Below are positions 17,444 to 25,054 of a stretch of DNA of 44,827 nucleotides, piece by piece. The DNA comes from an uncultured Alphaproteobacteria bacterium (GTDB lineage: Bacteria > Pseudomonadota > Alphaproteobacteria > RF32 > CAG-239), in contig CALXTD010000013.1 in NCBI GenBank assembly GCA_944391315.1, positions 1 to 44,827 of the forward strand. Direction: 5' to 3'. The first letter of the stretch is position 1. Each line of letters opens with the position of its first letter. Both the position numbers and the translations under genes were made by a program. The notes beneath the pieces were generated by a model. It saw nothing but the letters and a program-made list of their open reading frames with translations, was not told where the DNA came from and searched no databases.

Positions 17444-19145
17444 CGGATACGAGATAGCCTTAAGTGAAGAAGAACTAGATAAAATCATAAACGAACAAAC
17501 CCAGCCGATAGAGTTAATCAGCAAAGACTTCAAGGGCTATGAAGAGCTAAGTGAAGGCGATAAAAAGGCTTTACAACATTTGGTAAATGCCGGAAAGATG
17601 ATGACCGACGTCGCCCAAGAGCAAGACCATCCGCTAAACAGAACAATGAGAAAAGCTTTGGAAGAGGCAGCAAAAACCAGCAGTCATGCGGCAAAAGCCT
17701 TAAAACTGTTTACGTCTTTTAGCGGTGTTGAAGGCCTAAACGGTATTGATCCGAAGCCCATAGAAATTTTCAAGGGCATACATGGCAGCAAGGGGCGCAA
17801 TTTTTACCCGCAGGATTTGAGTGTTGAAGAGTTTCATCAGATAATTGAGAAAATGCTCAATCGAGGCAAAGATGACGAAGTCCGCAAAATTTTAAGCGTC
17901 AGAACCATGGTCAGACGCTCCGGCGACGAGTTAAAAGCCATTGATTATACCGAATATTTTGCCAAAGAATTTTCAGAGATAGCCAATCAGCTGGAGCTGG
18001 CCGCTCATTATACAACCGACGCAGCTTTGAAGGATTATTTGGGCTGGCAGGTTCAGGCCTTGCTGCAAAATGACGAAGAGATGGACGCTTTGGCAGATAG
18101 ACATTGGGCCGTTTTGCAAGACACACCGCTTGAGTTTACCTTAAGCCGAGAAAATTATGATGACGAGATGAGCGGCACGATTTGTGAAAATCCAAAATTA
18201 TCCGAGATGTTAGCCGCCCGCGGAATTGAGGTCTTGTCAAAAGACATGCTTGGCGTTCGTGTCGGCATTGTCAATAAGGAAGGAACCCAATTACTTCTTA
18301 AGTTTAAGGAGCACATGAAAAAGCTGGCAAAATTAATGCCTTTTGCCGATAGATATGAGCAAAACGTTGCTTCCGGCGGCGAGCTGAAACAAACCATGGT
18401 TGATGTTGACTTGGCAGCCTTGTGCGGCGATTATGCTCAGTGCCGCGGCGCTATTACGACGGCACAAAACCTGCCGAATAATGATAAACTGTCGGTAAAG
18501 CGCGGAGGCGGCCGACGCAATGTTTACCACCGTCAGGTCAGACAAAGCGGTGATGCCAAGAGAGAAAAGGCTCTGTTAAATGCGCTTCTCAGAGAAGATT
18601 TTCACAAATATTTCAATCGCGAAGCTGAGCATATTTTTGTTATCGGGCACGAAAACGGCCATTCTTTAGGCCCCGACAGCAGCTATCAAAATGCTCTGGG
18701 ACTTTATAAACATACAATCGAAGAAAACAAAGCCGATGTTGTGTCCATAACTTTTATGCCGGAATATGTAAAGGCCGGAATCATTAATGAACGACAGTTA
18801 AAAGAAATATATACAACATGGATTGTTCGCTTGTTGTTAAAGTCAAAGCCACAGGCTTCTCAGCCGCACAGAACCGGCGATTTGATTCATTTCAACTATT
18901 TGCTGGAGCATGGCGCAATTGAATTTGACGCCGACAATAAGCTGGTCATTCATTTTGATAAAATGCCCGAGGTCATGCACAAGATTTTGGCCGAGACGAT
19001 AGAGGTTCAGCTCTCCAAGTCACCGGAACAGGCAAAAGCCTTCATCGAGCGCAACAGCAACTGGGGTGATTTGCATGAATATATCGCCAAGGTCCAAAAA
19101 GACTTGGGCTTGAAGCCTTATAAAGACATCAGAATGCATTTTTAG
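17433..19145 (+). CDS. M49-type (dipeptidyl-peptidase III-like) zinc metallopeptidase
   Basis: 570 residues. The zinc site is visible: 'HIFVIGHENGHSLGPDS' gives HExxH (His406, Glu407, His410), and 'HTIEENKADVVSI' gives the EExxAD third-ligand motif (Glu430-Asp435). Classical DPP III has a longer HExxxH motif, whereas the shorter HExxH with EExxAD occurs in DPP III-like relatives, including the C-terminal domain of some plant Nudix proteins. DPP III enzymes remove dipeptides from peptide N-termini. No signal peptide is seen, so it should be cytoplasmic. It overlaps the upstream Memo-AMMECR1 gene by 11 bp, which suggests linked function. A ribosome binding site (GGAAG) lies within the end of that gene. 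Confidence 0.8.
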   Translation: MKINGYEIALSEEELDKIINEQTQPIELISKDFKGYEELSEGDKKALQHLVNAGKMMTDVAQEQDHPLNRTMRKALEEAAKTSSHAAKALKLFTSFSGVEGLNGIDPKPIEIFKGIHGSKGRNFYPQDLSVEEFHQIIEKMLNRGKDDEVRKILSVRTMVRRSGDELKAIDYTEYFAKEFSEIANQLELAAHYTTDAALKDYLGWQVQALLQNDEEMDALADRHWAVLQDTPLEFTLSRENYDDEMSGTICENPKLSEMLAARGIEVLSKDMLGVRVGIVNKEGTQLLLKFKEHMKKLAKLMPFADRYEQNVASGGELKQTMVDVDLAALCGDYAQCRGAITTAQNLPNNDKLSVKRGGGRRNVYHRQVRQSGDAKREKALLNALLREDFHKYFNREAEHIFVIGHENGHSLGPDSSYQNALGLYKHTIEENKADVVSITFMPEYVKAGIINERQLKEIYTTWIVRLLLKSKPQASQPHRTGDLIHFNYLLEHGAIEFDADNKLVIHFDKMPEVMHKILAETIEVQLSKSPEQAKAFIERNSNWGDLHEYIAKVQKDLGLKPYKDIRMHF

Positions 19146-19232
19146 GAAAGGGCTGTTGAATTCACCAAAATTTTGCTTGCCAAGAAGAACAAGAAAAGTC
19201 AAAATAAACTTAAATAAATAAGGGGGTAAGAT

Positions 19233-19601
19233 ATGATTAAAAAACTTATTGCCGGAGATTTGAGTTTAAGTGACACCTTTTGGAAGTTTGGTGTACTGGG
19301 CATGGCGCTGGTAATATTTGTCGTCCGCCTTTTCGGCAGCTTTCTTGCCGGAAAATTAAAGGGCATCAGCCTTTATACCTATTACAGCAAATACTTTAAT
19401 CCGCTGAATATGGATACAGCCATTGTTGCCAACACCTGCCTTTACCTTGGAAGTTTGGTTATATTTGTTTGGTATAGTGTCGTTGTCTTGTCTGGAATAT
19501 GGAAGAGTACGGATAAATACGACAAGAGCACATGGATTAAACAAATGGTAAGAATAGTGACGGTGATTTTGGTCATCATGAGTTACAAAATAGTTTTTTA
19601 A
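19233..19601 (+). CDS. Small integral membrane protein, unknown function
   Basis: 122 residues with three hydrophobic segments: 'FWKFGVLGMALVIFVVRLFG' (about 16-35), 'IVANTCLYLGSLVIFVWYSV' (about 63-84) and 'MVRIVTVILVIMSYKIVF' at the C-terminus. The N-terminus 'GDLSLSDTFWKFGVLG' recalls small inner-membrane proteins of proteobacteria that have no assigned role. GGGGG lies 8 bp before the ATG, an unusually strong ribosome binding site. It follows the M49 gene after 87 bp and precedes a tiny lipoprotein gene after 10 bp. Confidence 0.75.
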   Translation: MIKKLIAGDLSLSDTFWKFGVLGMALVIFVVRLFGSFLAGKLKGISLYTYYSKYFNPLNMDTAIVANTCLYLGSLVIFVWYSVVVLSGIWKSTDKYDKSTWIKQMVRIVTVILVIMSYKIVF

Positions 19602-19611
19602 GGAACAAGAT

Positions 19612-19770
19612 ATGAAAAAATTTATAATGTTAGTCATGGTTCTGGTTCTCTCAGGGTGCTTTACGGCCGGTGACTTTCCCGAAAAAAGATTAAAATTGCA
19701 CGAAATGGGCCATGAAGACGACTATTGCCAAAGAAAACCCGATCGCTGCATAAACGGAGTTCCTTGGTAA
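19612..19770 (+). CDS. Small lipoprotein (52 residues)
   Basis: A short gene beginning MKKFIMLVMVLVLSGCF and ending '...NGVPW', 52 residues. The signal peptide with lipobox LSGC predicts lipidation at Cys16. The mature peptide of ~37 residues has two further cysteines that could form one disulfide ('DDYCQRKPDRCINGVPW'). AAGGA precedes the ATG, and the gene starts 10 bp after the stop of the membrane protein, so they form one unit closed by the terminator at 19792. Function is unknown; the size recalls entericidin-like or other small envelope lipoproteins, but no family match is claimed. Confidence 0.75.
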   Translation: MKKFIMLVMVLVLSGCFTAGDFPEKRLKLHEMGHEDDYCQRKPDRCINGVPW

Positions 19771-19791
19771 TTATCAAAATTTTATAAAAGT

Positions 19792-19824
19792 TGGAGCGAG
19801 CTAAACCCTCGCTCCATTTTTTTT
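19792..19824 (+). terminator. Intrinsic terminator
   Basis: TGGAGCGAG (19792-19800) pairs with CTCGCTCCA (19808-19816), a perfect 9-bp stem with a 7-base loop, followed by a run of eight T's. It ends the unit that finishes with the small lipoprotein. Confidence 0.92.
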
Positions 19825-19856
19825 CACTACTCTCCCATCTCAAAATAAAAATTATA

Positions 19857-19885
19857 TTGAAAACTTTGCAAAATTATGATATATT
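19857..19885 (+). promoter_or_regulatory. Probable promoter of the Cys-rich secreted protein genes
   Basis: TTGAAA (19857-19862) and TATATT (19880-19885) are separated by 17 bp. The start would fall near 19892, ahead of the GGAGAAG ribosome binding site and the ATG at 19921. Confidence 0.6.
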
Positions 19886-19920
19886 AGAGTCGTGAAGGCA
19901 AACGAGATAGGAGAAGTATT

Positions 19921-20727
19921 ATGTTTATCTCACGACAAAAGGCGGTTCTGACCGCGGCGCTTTGTTTGGCGACAGGACTTTTGCCAAGCAACGCCAAAGC
20001 TGATATTTCTTTTATCATAGATGAAACACACCTTGCCGACACACTTCACACGCACCTTTATTCTTCTCCGCGTTTACCTTCACGTTCTGAAATTCAATTA
20101 GCTGCCGTCTGCTTTGTAACCGATATGTCCGAATGCGAAGATAATATCTTTGGTAACTCCAGTAATCCGCCGGACTATGATTTTAATCCCCGTGACCGTT
20201 GCTTTAATGAAGGCTTTATTTATGCTTCTTGCCCTGATGGCTATAAACTCGGCGGCAAGAAATGTCCTTATGGTCCGTATTATTCCGAATGCATTTCTGT
20301 TTGTCCGTCAGGTTATGTAACTTGTGAAGCACCTTATTATGGTGTTGGTGAAGCTTGCGGTGGAAAATATGCGTCTTGTACTTGCACGCCTTGCGGCGAA
20401 GGCTATGACGCAACCTCTATTCCCGAAGGTTATATCCAAGACGGCGAAGCCTGCCTCGATTGCGATGGTATCAAGAAATATAAAGTCAAACCTAATCCTT
20501 GTGACGGCTTTCAAGATTGCGGCTCAATGGGCGGGGAAACAGGTGCCGCAATTTGCCAATCCGGCGATGTAATCAAATATGATAACTGCAAACCTTGTCC
20601 GAATTTAGGCACTTATACAAGTTGCCCAAGCGGTTCAGTCTGTGAATATGAAGACTGTTCAGGCTTGTGGTATGCAACCGGCTGTCAAAGCGGTTATACG
20701 GATTATTGCGACTATTGCGCAATGTAA
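19921..20727 (+). CDS. Secreted cysteine-rich repeat protein
   Basis: 268 residues. The signal peptide (about residues 1-27, ending NAKA) predicts export. The mature chain carries 25 cysteines, arranged in irregular repeats with the recurring unit C-P-x-G-Y/S ('YASCPDGYKLGGKKCPYG', 'ISVCPSGYVTCEAPYYG', 'YTSCPSGSVCEYEDC'). Such disulfide-dense modules usually form stable extracellular or surface proteins. No catalytic motif is seen. The next gene, another Cys-rich exported protein, starts 20 bp after the stop and probably shares the transcript. Together they look like an envelope or surface-display pair. Function unknown. Confidence 0.82.
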   Translation: MFISRQKAVLTAALCLATGLLPSNAKADISFIIDETHLADTLHTHLYSSPRLPSRSEIQLAAVCFVTDMSECEDNIFGNSSNPPDYDFNPRDRCFNEGFIYASCPDGYKLGGKKCPYGPYYSECISVCPSGYVTCEAPYYGVGEACGGKYASCTCTPCGEGYDATSIPEGYIQDGEACLDCDGIKKYKVKPNPCDGFQDCGSMGGETGAAICQSGDVIKYDNCKPCPNLGTYTSCPSGSVCEYEDCSGLWYATGCQSGYTDYCDYCAM

Positions 20728-20747
20728 GAAAACAAAGGAGAAAGAAG

Positions 20748-21533
20748 ATGAAAAAATTACTCTATACAACAACAGCATTTGTTCTTTGTGGCGGCATTGT
20801 GCAAGCAAATGCGGCCTGTATTGCTACCCCAAGCTGTACGGCAATGGGTTATACCAGCACATCAAGTTGTACAAACGGCATTAAATGTCCGTTTGGCAAT
20901 TATTGGAATTGTGATTTAGCGAATAAAATAGCTGAGTTGGAAAAGAAGATTGATCAACAGCAACAACAAGAGAGCTGCGTTGTAGGAAGTATATTATATT
21001 CAGATATGACATGTTCAGTGACAGTTATTGCCGGTAAAACTCCGATAGGAATAGTAGTTTATATTGATGGAGCAGGCGGCGGACAGGCACTAGCGCTGAA
21101 TTCGATAGGCAACTATGCGTGGGGCGGATACGGTACAGATATCTCGACGTTACCGAACTTATCGCAATCTCAAGCCTCACAAGACGTCGCAAGTTGTGAG
21201 AATAGTAAAAAAATAATGGCGGCGGGAAATAAGAGTAAGTATCCGGCGGCCTGGGCGGCACATGAATATAAAACGGAAGGAACAGAAGCGGGGGATTGGT
21301 GCCTACCGGCAGCAGGAATAATTACCTCAGTATATAATAACCAAGACGCGATAAACACAGGTTTTAGCCGAGCAAATGGGACACAATTCTCATCAGGCGC
21401 TTGGTCGTCGTCCGAGACCAGTAGTTACAACGCGTGGTACTCAAACTTTAACTACGGTTACGGTTTGCACGGCAGCGACCACTACGCCACTAAGTACATG
21501 AGCTACGAGGTCCGCCCCGTTATTGAGTTCTAA
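20748..21533 (+). CDS. Secreted protein with DUF1566/C-type-lectin-like C-terminal domain and hypervariable-looking end
   Basis: 261 residues from the ATG at 20748 (AAAGGAGAAAGAAG upstream). A signal peptide (ending QANAA) is followed by a short Cys-rich segment, a coiled coil ('NKIAELEKKIDQQQQQ', about 60-80), and a domain with 'GDWCLPAAGIITSVYNNQ', 'GAWSSSETSSYNAWYSNF' and the ending 'YEVRPVIEF'. That order (G-W/D-W-C-L-P, W-S-S-S-E, V-R-P-V) is typical of DUF1566/Fib_succ_major-type C-type-lectin-like domains, the usual targets of diversity-generating retroelements. From about 21417 to 21506 the codons change character: 18 of 30 end in C and every Tyr is TAC, whereas TAT dominates nearby genes. 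A surface ligand-binding role is inferred. Confidence 0.8.
   Translation: MKKLLYTTTAFVLCGGIVQANAACIATPSCTAMGYTSTSSCTNGIKCPFGNYWNCDLANKIAELEKKIDQQQQQESCVVGSILYSDMTCSVTVIAGKTPIGIVVYIDGAGGGQALALNSIGNYAWGGYGTDISTLPNLSQSQASQDVASCENSKKIMAAGNKSKYPAAWAAHEYKTEGTEAGDWCLPAAGIITSVYNNQDAINTGFSRANGTQFSSGAWSSSETSSYNAWYSNFNYGYGLHGSDHYATKYMSYEVRPVIEF
21402..21521 (+). other. Candidate diversity-generating-retroelement variable region (no template or RT in window)
   Basis: This is the 3' end of the 20748-21533 gene. Between 21417 and 21506 the residues T, Y, N, Y, N, N, Y, Y, H, G, S, D, H, Y, A, Y, S and Y are all encoded by NNC codons (ACC, TAC, AAC, CAC, GAC, GGC, AGC, GCC). That is the set produced when adenines of AAC codons in a template repeat are randomised. 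The flanks are fixed-looking: TGG-TCG-TCG-TCC-GAG upstream and a GC-rich GAG-GTC-CGC-CCC downstream, where an initiation site of mutagenic homing would lie. No reverse transcriptase, accessory Avd gene or template repeat was found in the window. If real, the retroelement acts from elsewhere. Confidence 0.45.
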
Positions 21534-21606
21534 CTTTTTCTTTCTTGACTCATTTTTGAAACATATGATAAAAACAGCTTAGCATTTTATTTTTATTATA
21601 TTCATT

Positions 21607-21894
21607 ATGGTGGAACATATTATTTTTTCGGCGGTATTGATTTTACTTGCCGCAGGCGTATTGTTTTATGACATTCGTCGAAGTAAGAGGCGTTCCGTTT
21701 GGAACGGTATTCGCATTATGGCGGCCTGCTGTTTGCTGTTTATTGCATTCAGCATTTCCGGCGTTAGTTTGTGGATTGCAAAGTTTTCGGGAGCGTGGTT
21801 TCCTCTGTTTTATCTTTTAATTATCTGCGCTTTTTATGCTGCGGTTTTTGCAGCGGCAGTTGCATACATAAAGTATAAAAACAAAAGGCGCTGA
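21607..21894 (+). CDS. Small three-span membrane protein, unknown function
   Basis: 95 residues with three hydrophobic segments ('IIFSAVLILLAAGVLFYDI', 'IMAACCLLFIAFSISGVSLW', 'FPLFYLLIICAFYAAVFAAA') and a basic tail KYKNKRR, predicting an inner-membrane protein with a cytoplasmic C-terminus. No recognised family. No good ribosome binding site precedes the ATG at 21607, so expression level or the exact start is uncertain. It sits between the DUF1566-like gene and a strong terminator. Confidence 0.6.
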   Translation: MVEHIIFSAVLILLAAGVLFYDIRRSKRRSVWNGIRIMAACCLLFIAFSISGVSLWIAKFSGAWFPLFYLLIICAFYAAVFAAAVAYIKYKNKRR

Positions 21895-21903
21895 TCCATT
21901 ACC

Positions 21904-21938
21904 AAAAAAAGCTTCCGATTTGCTCGGAAGCTTTTTTT
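21904..21938. terminator. Bidirectional intrinsic terminator
   Basis: GCTTCCGA (21911-21918) pairs with TCGGAAGC (21924-21931), flanked by seven A's and seven T's that extend the stem to 15 bp. It lies between the convergent genes at 21607-21894 and 21940-22389 and works on both strands. Confidence 0.93.
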
Positions 21939-21939
21939 G

Positions 21940-22389
21940 CTATTTCTTTTTCTGAACCATGTATATCCTATACTGGCGACACTTTTTGTTTTTGTCTTTG
22001 TAATCGACAATAACCGTTTTGCCGACATTACGATAGAAGACATAATAGCCGTTCAGTTCATTTCTGGCCTTACCTTCCGGAATGTCGCGACTACAGGAAA
22101 TTTCACATTTTTCATTTTTGACATTACGTCTTATTTTGATAAATTCGCCATCATTTAAGCTGAATATCAAAATATGGACGTTTTCACTCTCGGGATAAAA
22201 GAAAATCTGGTTCTTAAACCCGACATTCAGTTGATTTTCAAAGGTGAACTCTTCAGCAATACCTTTGTCCAGCATAATGGCATAAGGCTTTGTTTCACGT
22301 TTGATTAAATAACTGGTGGTCTGTGCCTTAAGCCCGAGGCTCAAAAAAAGTCCCAAGCTCAACATAATCATAATAATTCTTGTTTTCAT
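21940..22389 (-). CDS. Exported protein of unknown function
   Basis: 149 residues. The signal peptide (about residues 1-22, ending LGLKAQ) predicts export. The mature part reads as alternating beta strands ('YAIMLDKGIAEEFTFENQL', 'QIFFYPESENVHILIFSLND', 'GYYVFYRNVGKTVIVDYKDK') with three cysteines, suggesting a small beta-sandwich or barrel-like periplasmic protein. No family is recognised. It ends at the shared terminator 21904-21938, lies downstream of anmK on the same strand with a 74-bp gap, and may have its own promoter there. Confidence 0.72.
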   Translation of the reverse strand: MKTRIIMIMLSLGLFLSLGLKAQTTSYLIKRETKPYAIMLDKGIAEEFTFENQLNVGFKNQIFFYPESENVHILIFSLNDGEFIKIRRNVKNEKCEISCSRDIPEGKARNELNGYYVFYRNVGKTVIVDYKDKNKKCRQYRIYMVQKKK

Positions 22390-22463
22390 ACACTAAATAA
22401 TTTAAGGGTTAATAATACATTGGCCCTTTTATTTATTCACTAAAAAGTTGATTTGTCAAGCTT

Positions 22464-23585
22464 TTATACTTTGCGCGGCAGATGTAGTTCACCACCGGAT
22501 AAAGGTTCTCTTACGCCGGTTGTTCCGGGGAAGGTTATCGGCAATCCAAAATAGCTCCTTACTGCCAAATAAGCAAAAGCTTGCGCCTCGATTGCATCCA
22601 AGTTCCAACCGACTTCTTTGGCGGTTTCTATTTCTATTTTTGGCAGCCGCTGGCGGATAAATCTGATTAAGGTCGGATTATTTGCTCCTCCGCCGCTGAC
22701 AATGATTTTTTTCGGTGGTTCAGGCAAGAAAAAGCTGACCGAATAGCTGATGGCTTCAGCAGCAAACGCTGTCGCCGTAGCCGCTCCGTCTTCGAGTGAC
22801 AATCCTTCCAGATGTTCCAGTTTTTCATTAAAGATATTGCGGTCGATAGATTTGGGCGGATATTTAGCAAAATATTTGTGCTTCATCAAAGAGTTTAAAA
22901 TAGATTCGTTTATCTTACCGCTTATCGCCAATTTGCCGTTATAATCCATGTGCATTCCGGCATGTTTGAGCACCCAGTCGTTTACCGGCGCGTTTCCGGG
23001 ACCGGTGTCAAAGGCAATCATCTCTCCGGTTGCACCAATCCATGTGATGTTAGAAACCCCACCGATATTCAATACGGCAATCGGCTTTTCATATTCTGCG
23101 CACAGAGCTTCATGAAAAACCGGCACCAGCGGCGCACCTTGGCCACCGGCCAAAACATCGGCATTACGAAAACGGTTGACCACTTTTATGCCGGTTAAAT
23201 CAGCCAAAAGCTGCCCGTCACCGATTTGATGGGTATAGTGATGTTCGGGTTCGTGATGAATTGTATGCCCATGAAAGCCGATAATATCAACAGGCTCTTC
23301 TTCTCCTTCCAAAAACTCTTTAACCACACCGGCATGAAAGGCTGTTAAAGAATTTTCGACCAGACTTATTTTGGCAGCATTTTCCGCCGTGTCGGGTTTA
23401 AGTCCCAAAATTGAGCGTATTTGCTCCTGCAAGTTTTCGTCATAAGGAACGGTATAAGCCCGACCAAAGTCATAGACATCAATCCCGTCTGTTTCAATCA
23501 GCGCAATATCTACCCCATCCAGCGAGGTTCCGCTCATCAAACCTATTGCGCGAAGCTTTTTGATATTATCCATAAAAAAGTTCAT
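22464..23585 (-). CDS. anmK: Anhydro-N-acetylmuramic acid kinase
   Basis: 373 residues, standard length. It phosphorylates and opens 1,6-anhydro-MurNAc to MurNAc-6-phosphate during peptidoglycan recycling in the cytoplasm. Signatures: 'AIGLMSGTSLDGVDIALIET' (phosphate-binding loop), 'IGFHGHTIHHEPEHH', 'VLNIGGVSNITWIG', 'FDTGPGNAPVNDWV' and 'IIVSGGGANNPTLIRFI'. The start is ambiguous. The ATG at 23585 sits directly against GGGAG, while the ATG at 23573 has that site about 12 bp upstream and a more typical N-terminus. None of its usual recycling partners is next to it. Confidence 0.95.
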   Translation of the reverse strand: MNFFMDNIKKLRAIGLMSGTSLDGVDIALIETDGIDVYDFGRAYTVPYDENLQEQIRSILGLKPDTAENAAKISLVENSLTAFHAGVVKEFLEGEEEPVDIIGFHGHTIHHEPEHHYTHQIGDGQLLADLTGIKVVNRFRNADVLAGGQGAPLVPVFHEALCAEYEKPIAVLNIGGVSNITWIGATGEMIAFDTGPGNAPVNDWVLKHAGMHMDYNGKLAISGKINESILNSLMKHKYFAKYPPKSIDRNIFNEKLEHLEGLSLEDGAATATAFAAEAISYSVSFFLPEPPKKIIVSGGGANNPTLIRFIRQRLPKIEIETAKEVGWNLDAIEAQAFAYLAVRSYFGLPITFPGTTGVREPLSGGELHLPRKV

Positions 23586-23663
23586 CTCCCTTATTGCGTT
23601 ATTTTATTTATATGTTATTATCCTTAAGACTTGTTTAATTAAATCATTTTAAGGAAAGGAAAA

Positions 23664-24923
23664 ATGAGCAATTTTAAATCCCTTTTTCTCAACATTATGC
23701 TTGAGCGCGGCTTTTATAATCAATGTACGAATGACGACGGGTTCGATGCCTATTTGTACGAATGCGAAAAATCAGGAAAGCCGGCAGTAGGGTATTTGGG
23801 CTCTGACCCGACCGGTGACAGCCTGCATGTTGGGCATATCGTTCCTTTGATGATGATGCGCTGGTTCCAAAAATGCGGTCACAAACCTTTAACGCTTGTC
23901 GGTGGCGCAACAGCCAGAATCGGCGATCCTTCGGGCAAAGATAAACTTCGTCCTTTTCTTGATGAAGAAACACTTCAGCATAATATCAAAGGCTTGAAAA
24001 AGTCTTTCTCAAAGTTCTTAAAATTTGGCGACGGCGCAACGGATGCCCAGATGGTTGATAACTGGGATTGGTTCAAAGACATTAACTATCTGTCTTTTTT
24101 GCGCGATATCGGAACTTATTATTCCGTCAATCGCATGTTGACCATGGACAGCGTTAAAACCCGTCTGGAACGCGAACAACCGATGAGCTTTTTGGAATTT
24201 AACTATATGTTGCTCCAAGGCTATGATTTTTGCCAGCTTTACAATACTTATGGCTGCCGCGCGCAAATTGCCGGCTCTGACCAATGGGGCAATATTACTT
24301 CCGGAACAGAGCTTGGCCGTCGTAAATATGATGTTGAGCTTTTTGGCTTTACCAGCCCGATTATCACCGATTCAAACGGTAAAAAAATGGGCAAATCCGA
24401 AGGCAACGCCGTTTGGATTAATGAAGAAAAACTCTCATCTTATGACTATTATCAATACTTCCGCAATATCGGTGACGCCGAGGTAGGAAAATGCTTGCGG
24501 ATTTATACAGACTTACCGATGGACGAGGTTCGCCGTCTTGAGGCCTTGAAAGATAAAGAAATCAACGAGGCGAAGAAAATTCTTGCCTTTGAAGCCACTA
24601 AGATTTGCCGTGGTGAGGCTGAGGCTATTGCCGCACAAAACACCGCGATTCAAACTTTTGAACAAGGTGAGGCCGGCGGCAATTTACCGACGATAGATGT
24701 GCCCTCTATTGAAGGCCTGCCGGTAATTGACGCATTTTTACAACTTGGCTTTGTTGCAAGTAAAGGCGAAGCCCGCCGCCTTATCAAACAGGCCGGATTA
24801 AAGCTTAATGACGCACCGATCGTTGATGAAAACTACAAACTTTCGGCTGCGGATATTGTCAATGGACAAGTCAAGCTTTCTCAGGGCAAAAAGAAACACG
24901 GCTTGATTAAGCAAGCTTCTTAA
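23664..24923 (+). CDS. tyrS: Tyrosine-tRNA ligase
   Basis: 419 residues, standard length for bacterial TyrRS. It is class I, with the HIGH motif in 'PTGDSLHVGHIVPLMMMRWF' and the KMSKS motif in 'SNGKKMGKSEGNAVW'. The tyrosine pocket segment 'LLQGYDFCQLYNTYGCRAQI' and 'GSDQWGNITSG' are typical. The C-terminal ~80 residues form the S4 RNA-binding domain ('VASKGEARRLIKQAGLKLND'). AAGGAAAGG precedes the ATG at 23664. It is divergent from anmK and has its own terminator at 24950. No Tyr-rich leader peptide is seen upstream. Confidence 0.97.
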   Translation: MSNFKSLFLNIMLERGFYNQCTNDDGFDAYLYECEKSGKPAVGYLGSDPTGDSLHVGHIVPLMMMRWFQKCGHKPLTLVGGATARIGDPSGKDKLRPFLDEETLQHNIKGLKKSFSKFLKFGDGATDAQMVDNWDWFKDINYLSFLRDIGTYYSVNRMLTMDSVKTRLEREQPMSFLEFNYMLLQGYDFCQLYNTYGCRAQIAGSDQWGNITSGTELGRRKYDVELFGFTSPIITDSNGKKMGKSEGNAVWINEEKLSSYDYYQYFRNIGDAEVGKCLRIYTDLPMDEVRRLEALKDKEINEAKKILAFEATKICRGEAEAIAAQNTAIQTFEQGEAGGNLPTIDVPSIEGLPVIDAFLQLGFVASKGEARRLIKQAGLKLNDAPIVDENYKLSAADIVNGQVKLSQGKKKHGLIKQAS

Positions 24924-24949
24924 TTTGGCTTTGATTCTTTATATTTACG

Positions 24950-24977
24950 CACGGTTCTTTGTGAACCGTGTTTTTTT
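24950..24977 (+). terminator. Intrinsic terminator of tyrS
   Basis: CACGGTTC (24950-24957) pairs perfectly with GAACCGTG (24963-24970) across a 5-base loop and is followed by seven T's. Confidence 0.9.
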
Positions 24978-25054
24978 GTTTTGGCTTATCTCATTCCGGT
25001 GTTGATATTTGTTCAAAAAAGTCTTAAATTTATTTTCAGGGTTTTATTTGGAGA

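Noticed and set aside
20667-20747. Upstream extension of the DUF1566-like gene overlapping the previous gene
   Set aside because: The ATG at 20748 has a strong ribosome binding site and begins a proper signal peptide.
23610-23640. Short frame MLLSLRLV upstream of tyrS as a possible leader peptide
   Set aside because: No ribosome binding site, Leu-rich rather than Tyr-rich, and no accompanying hairpin.
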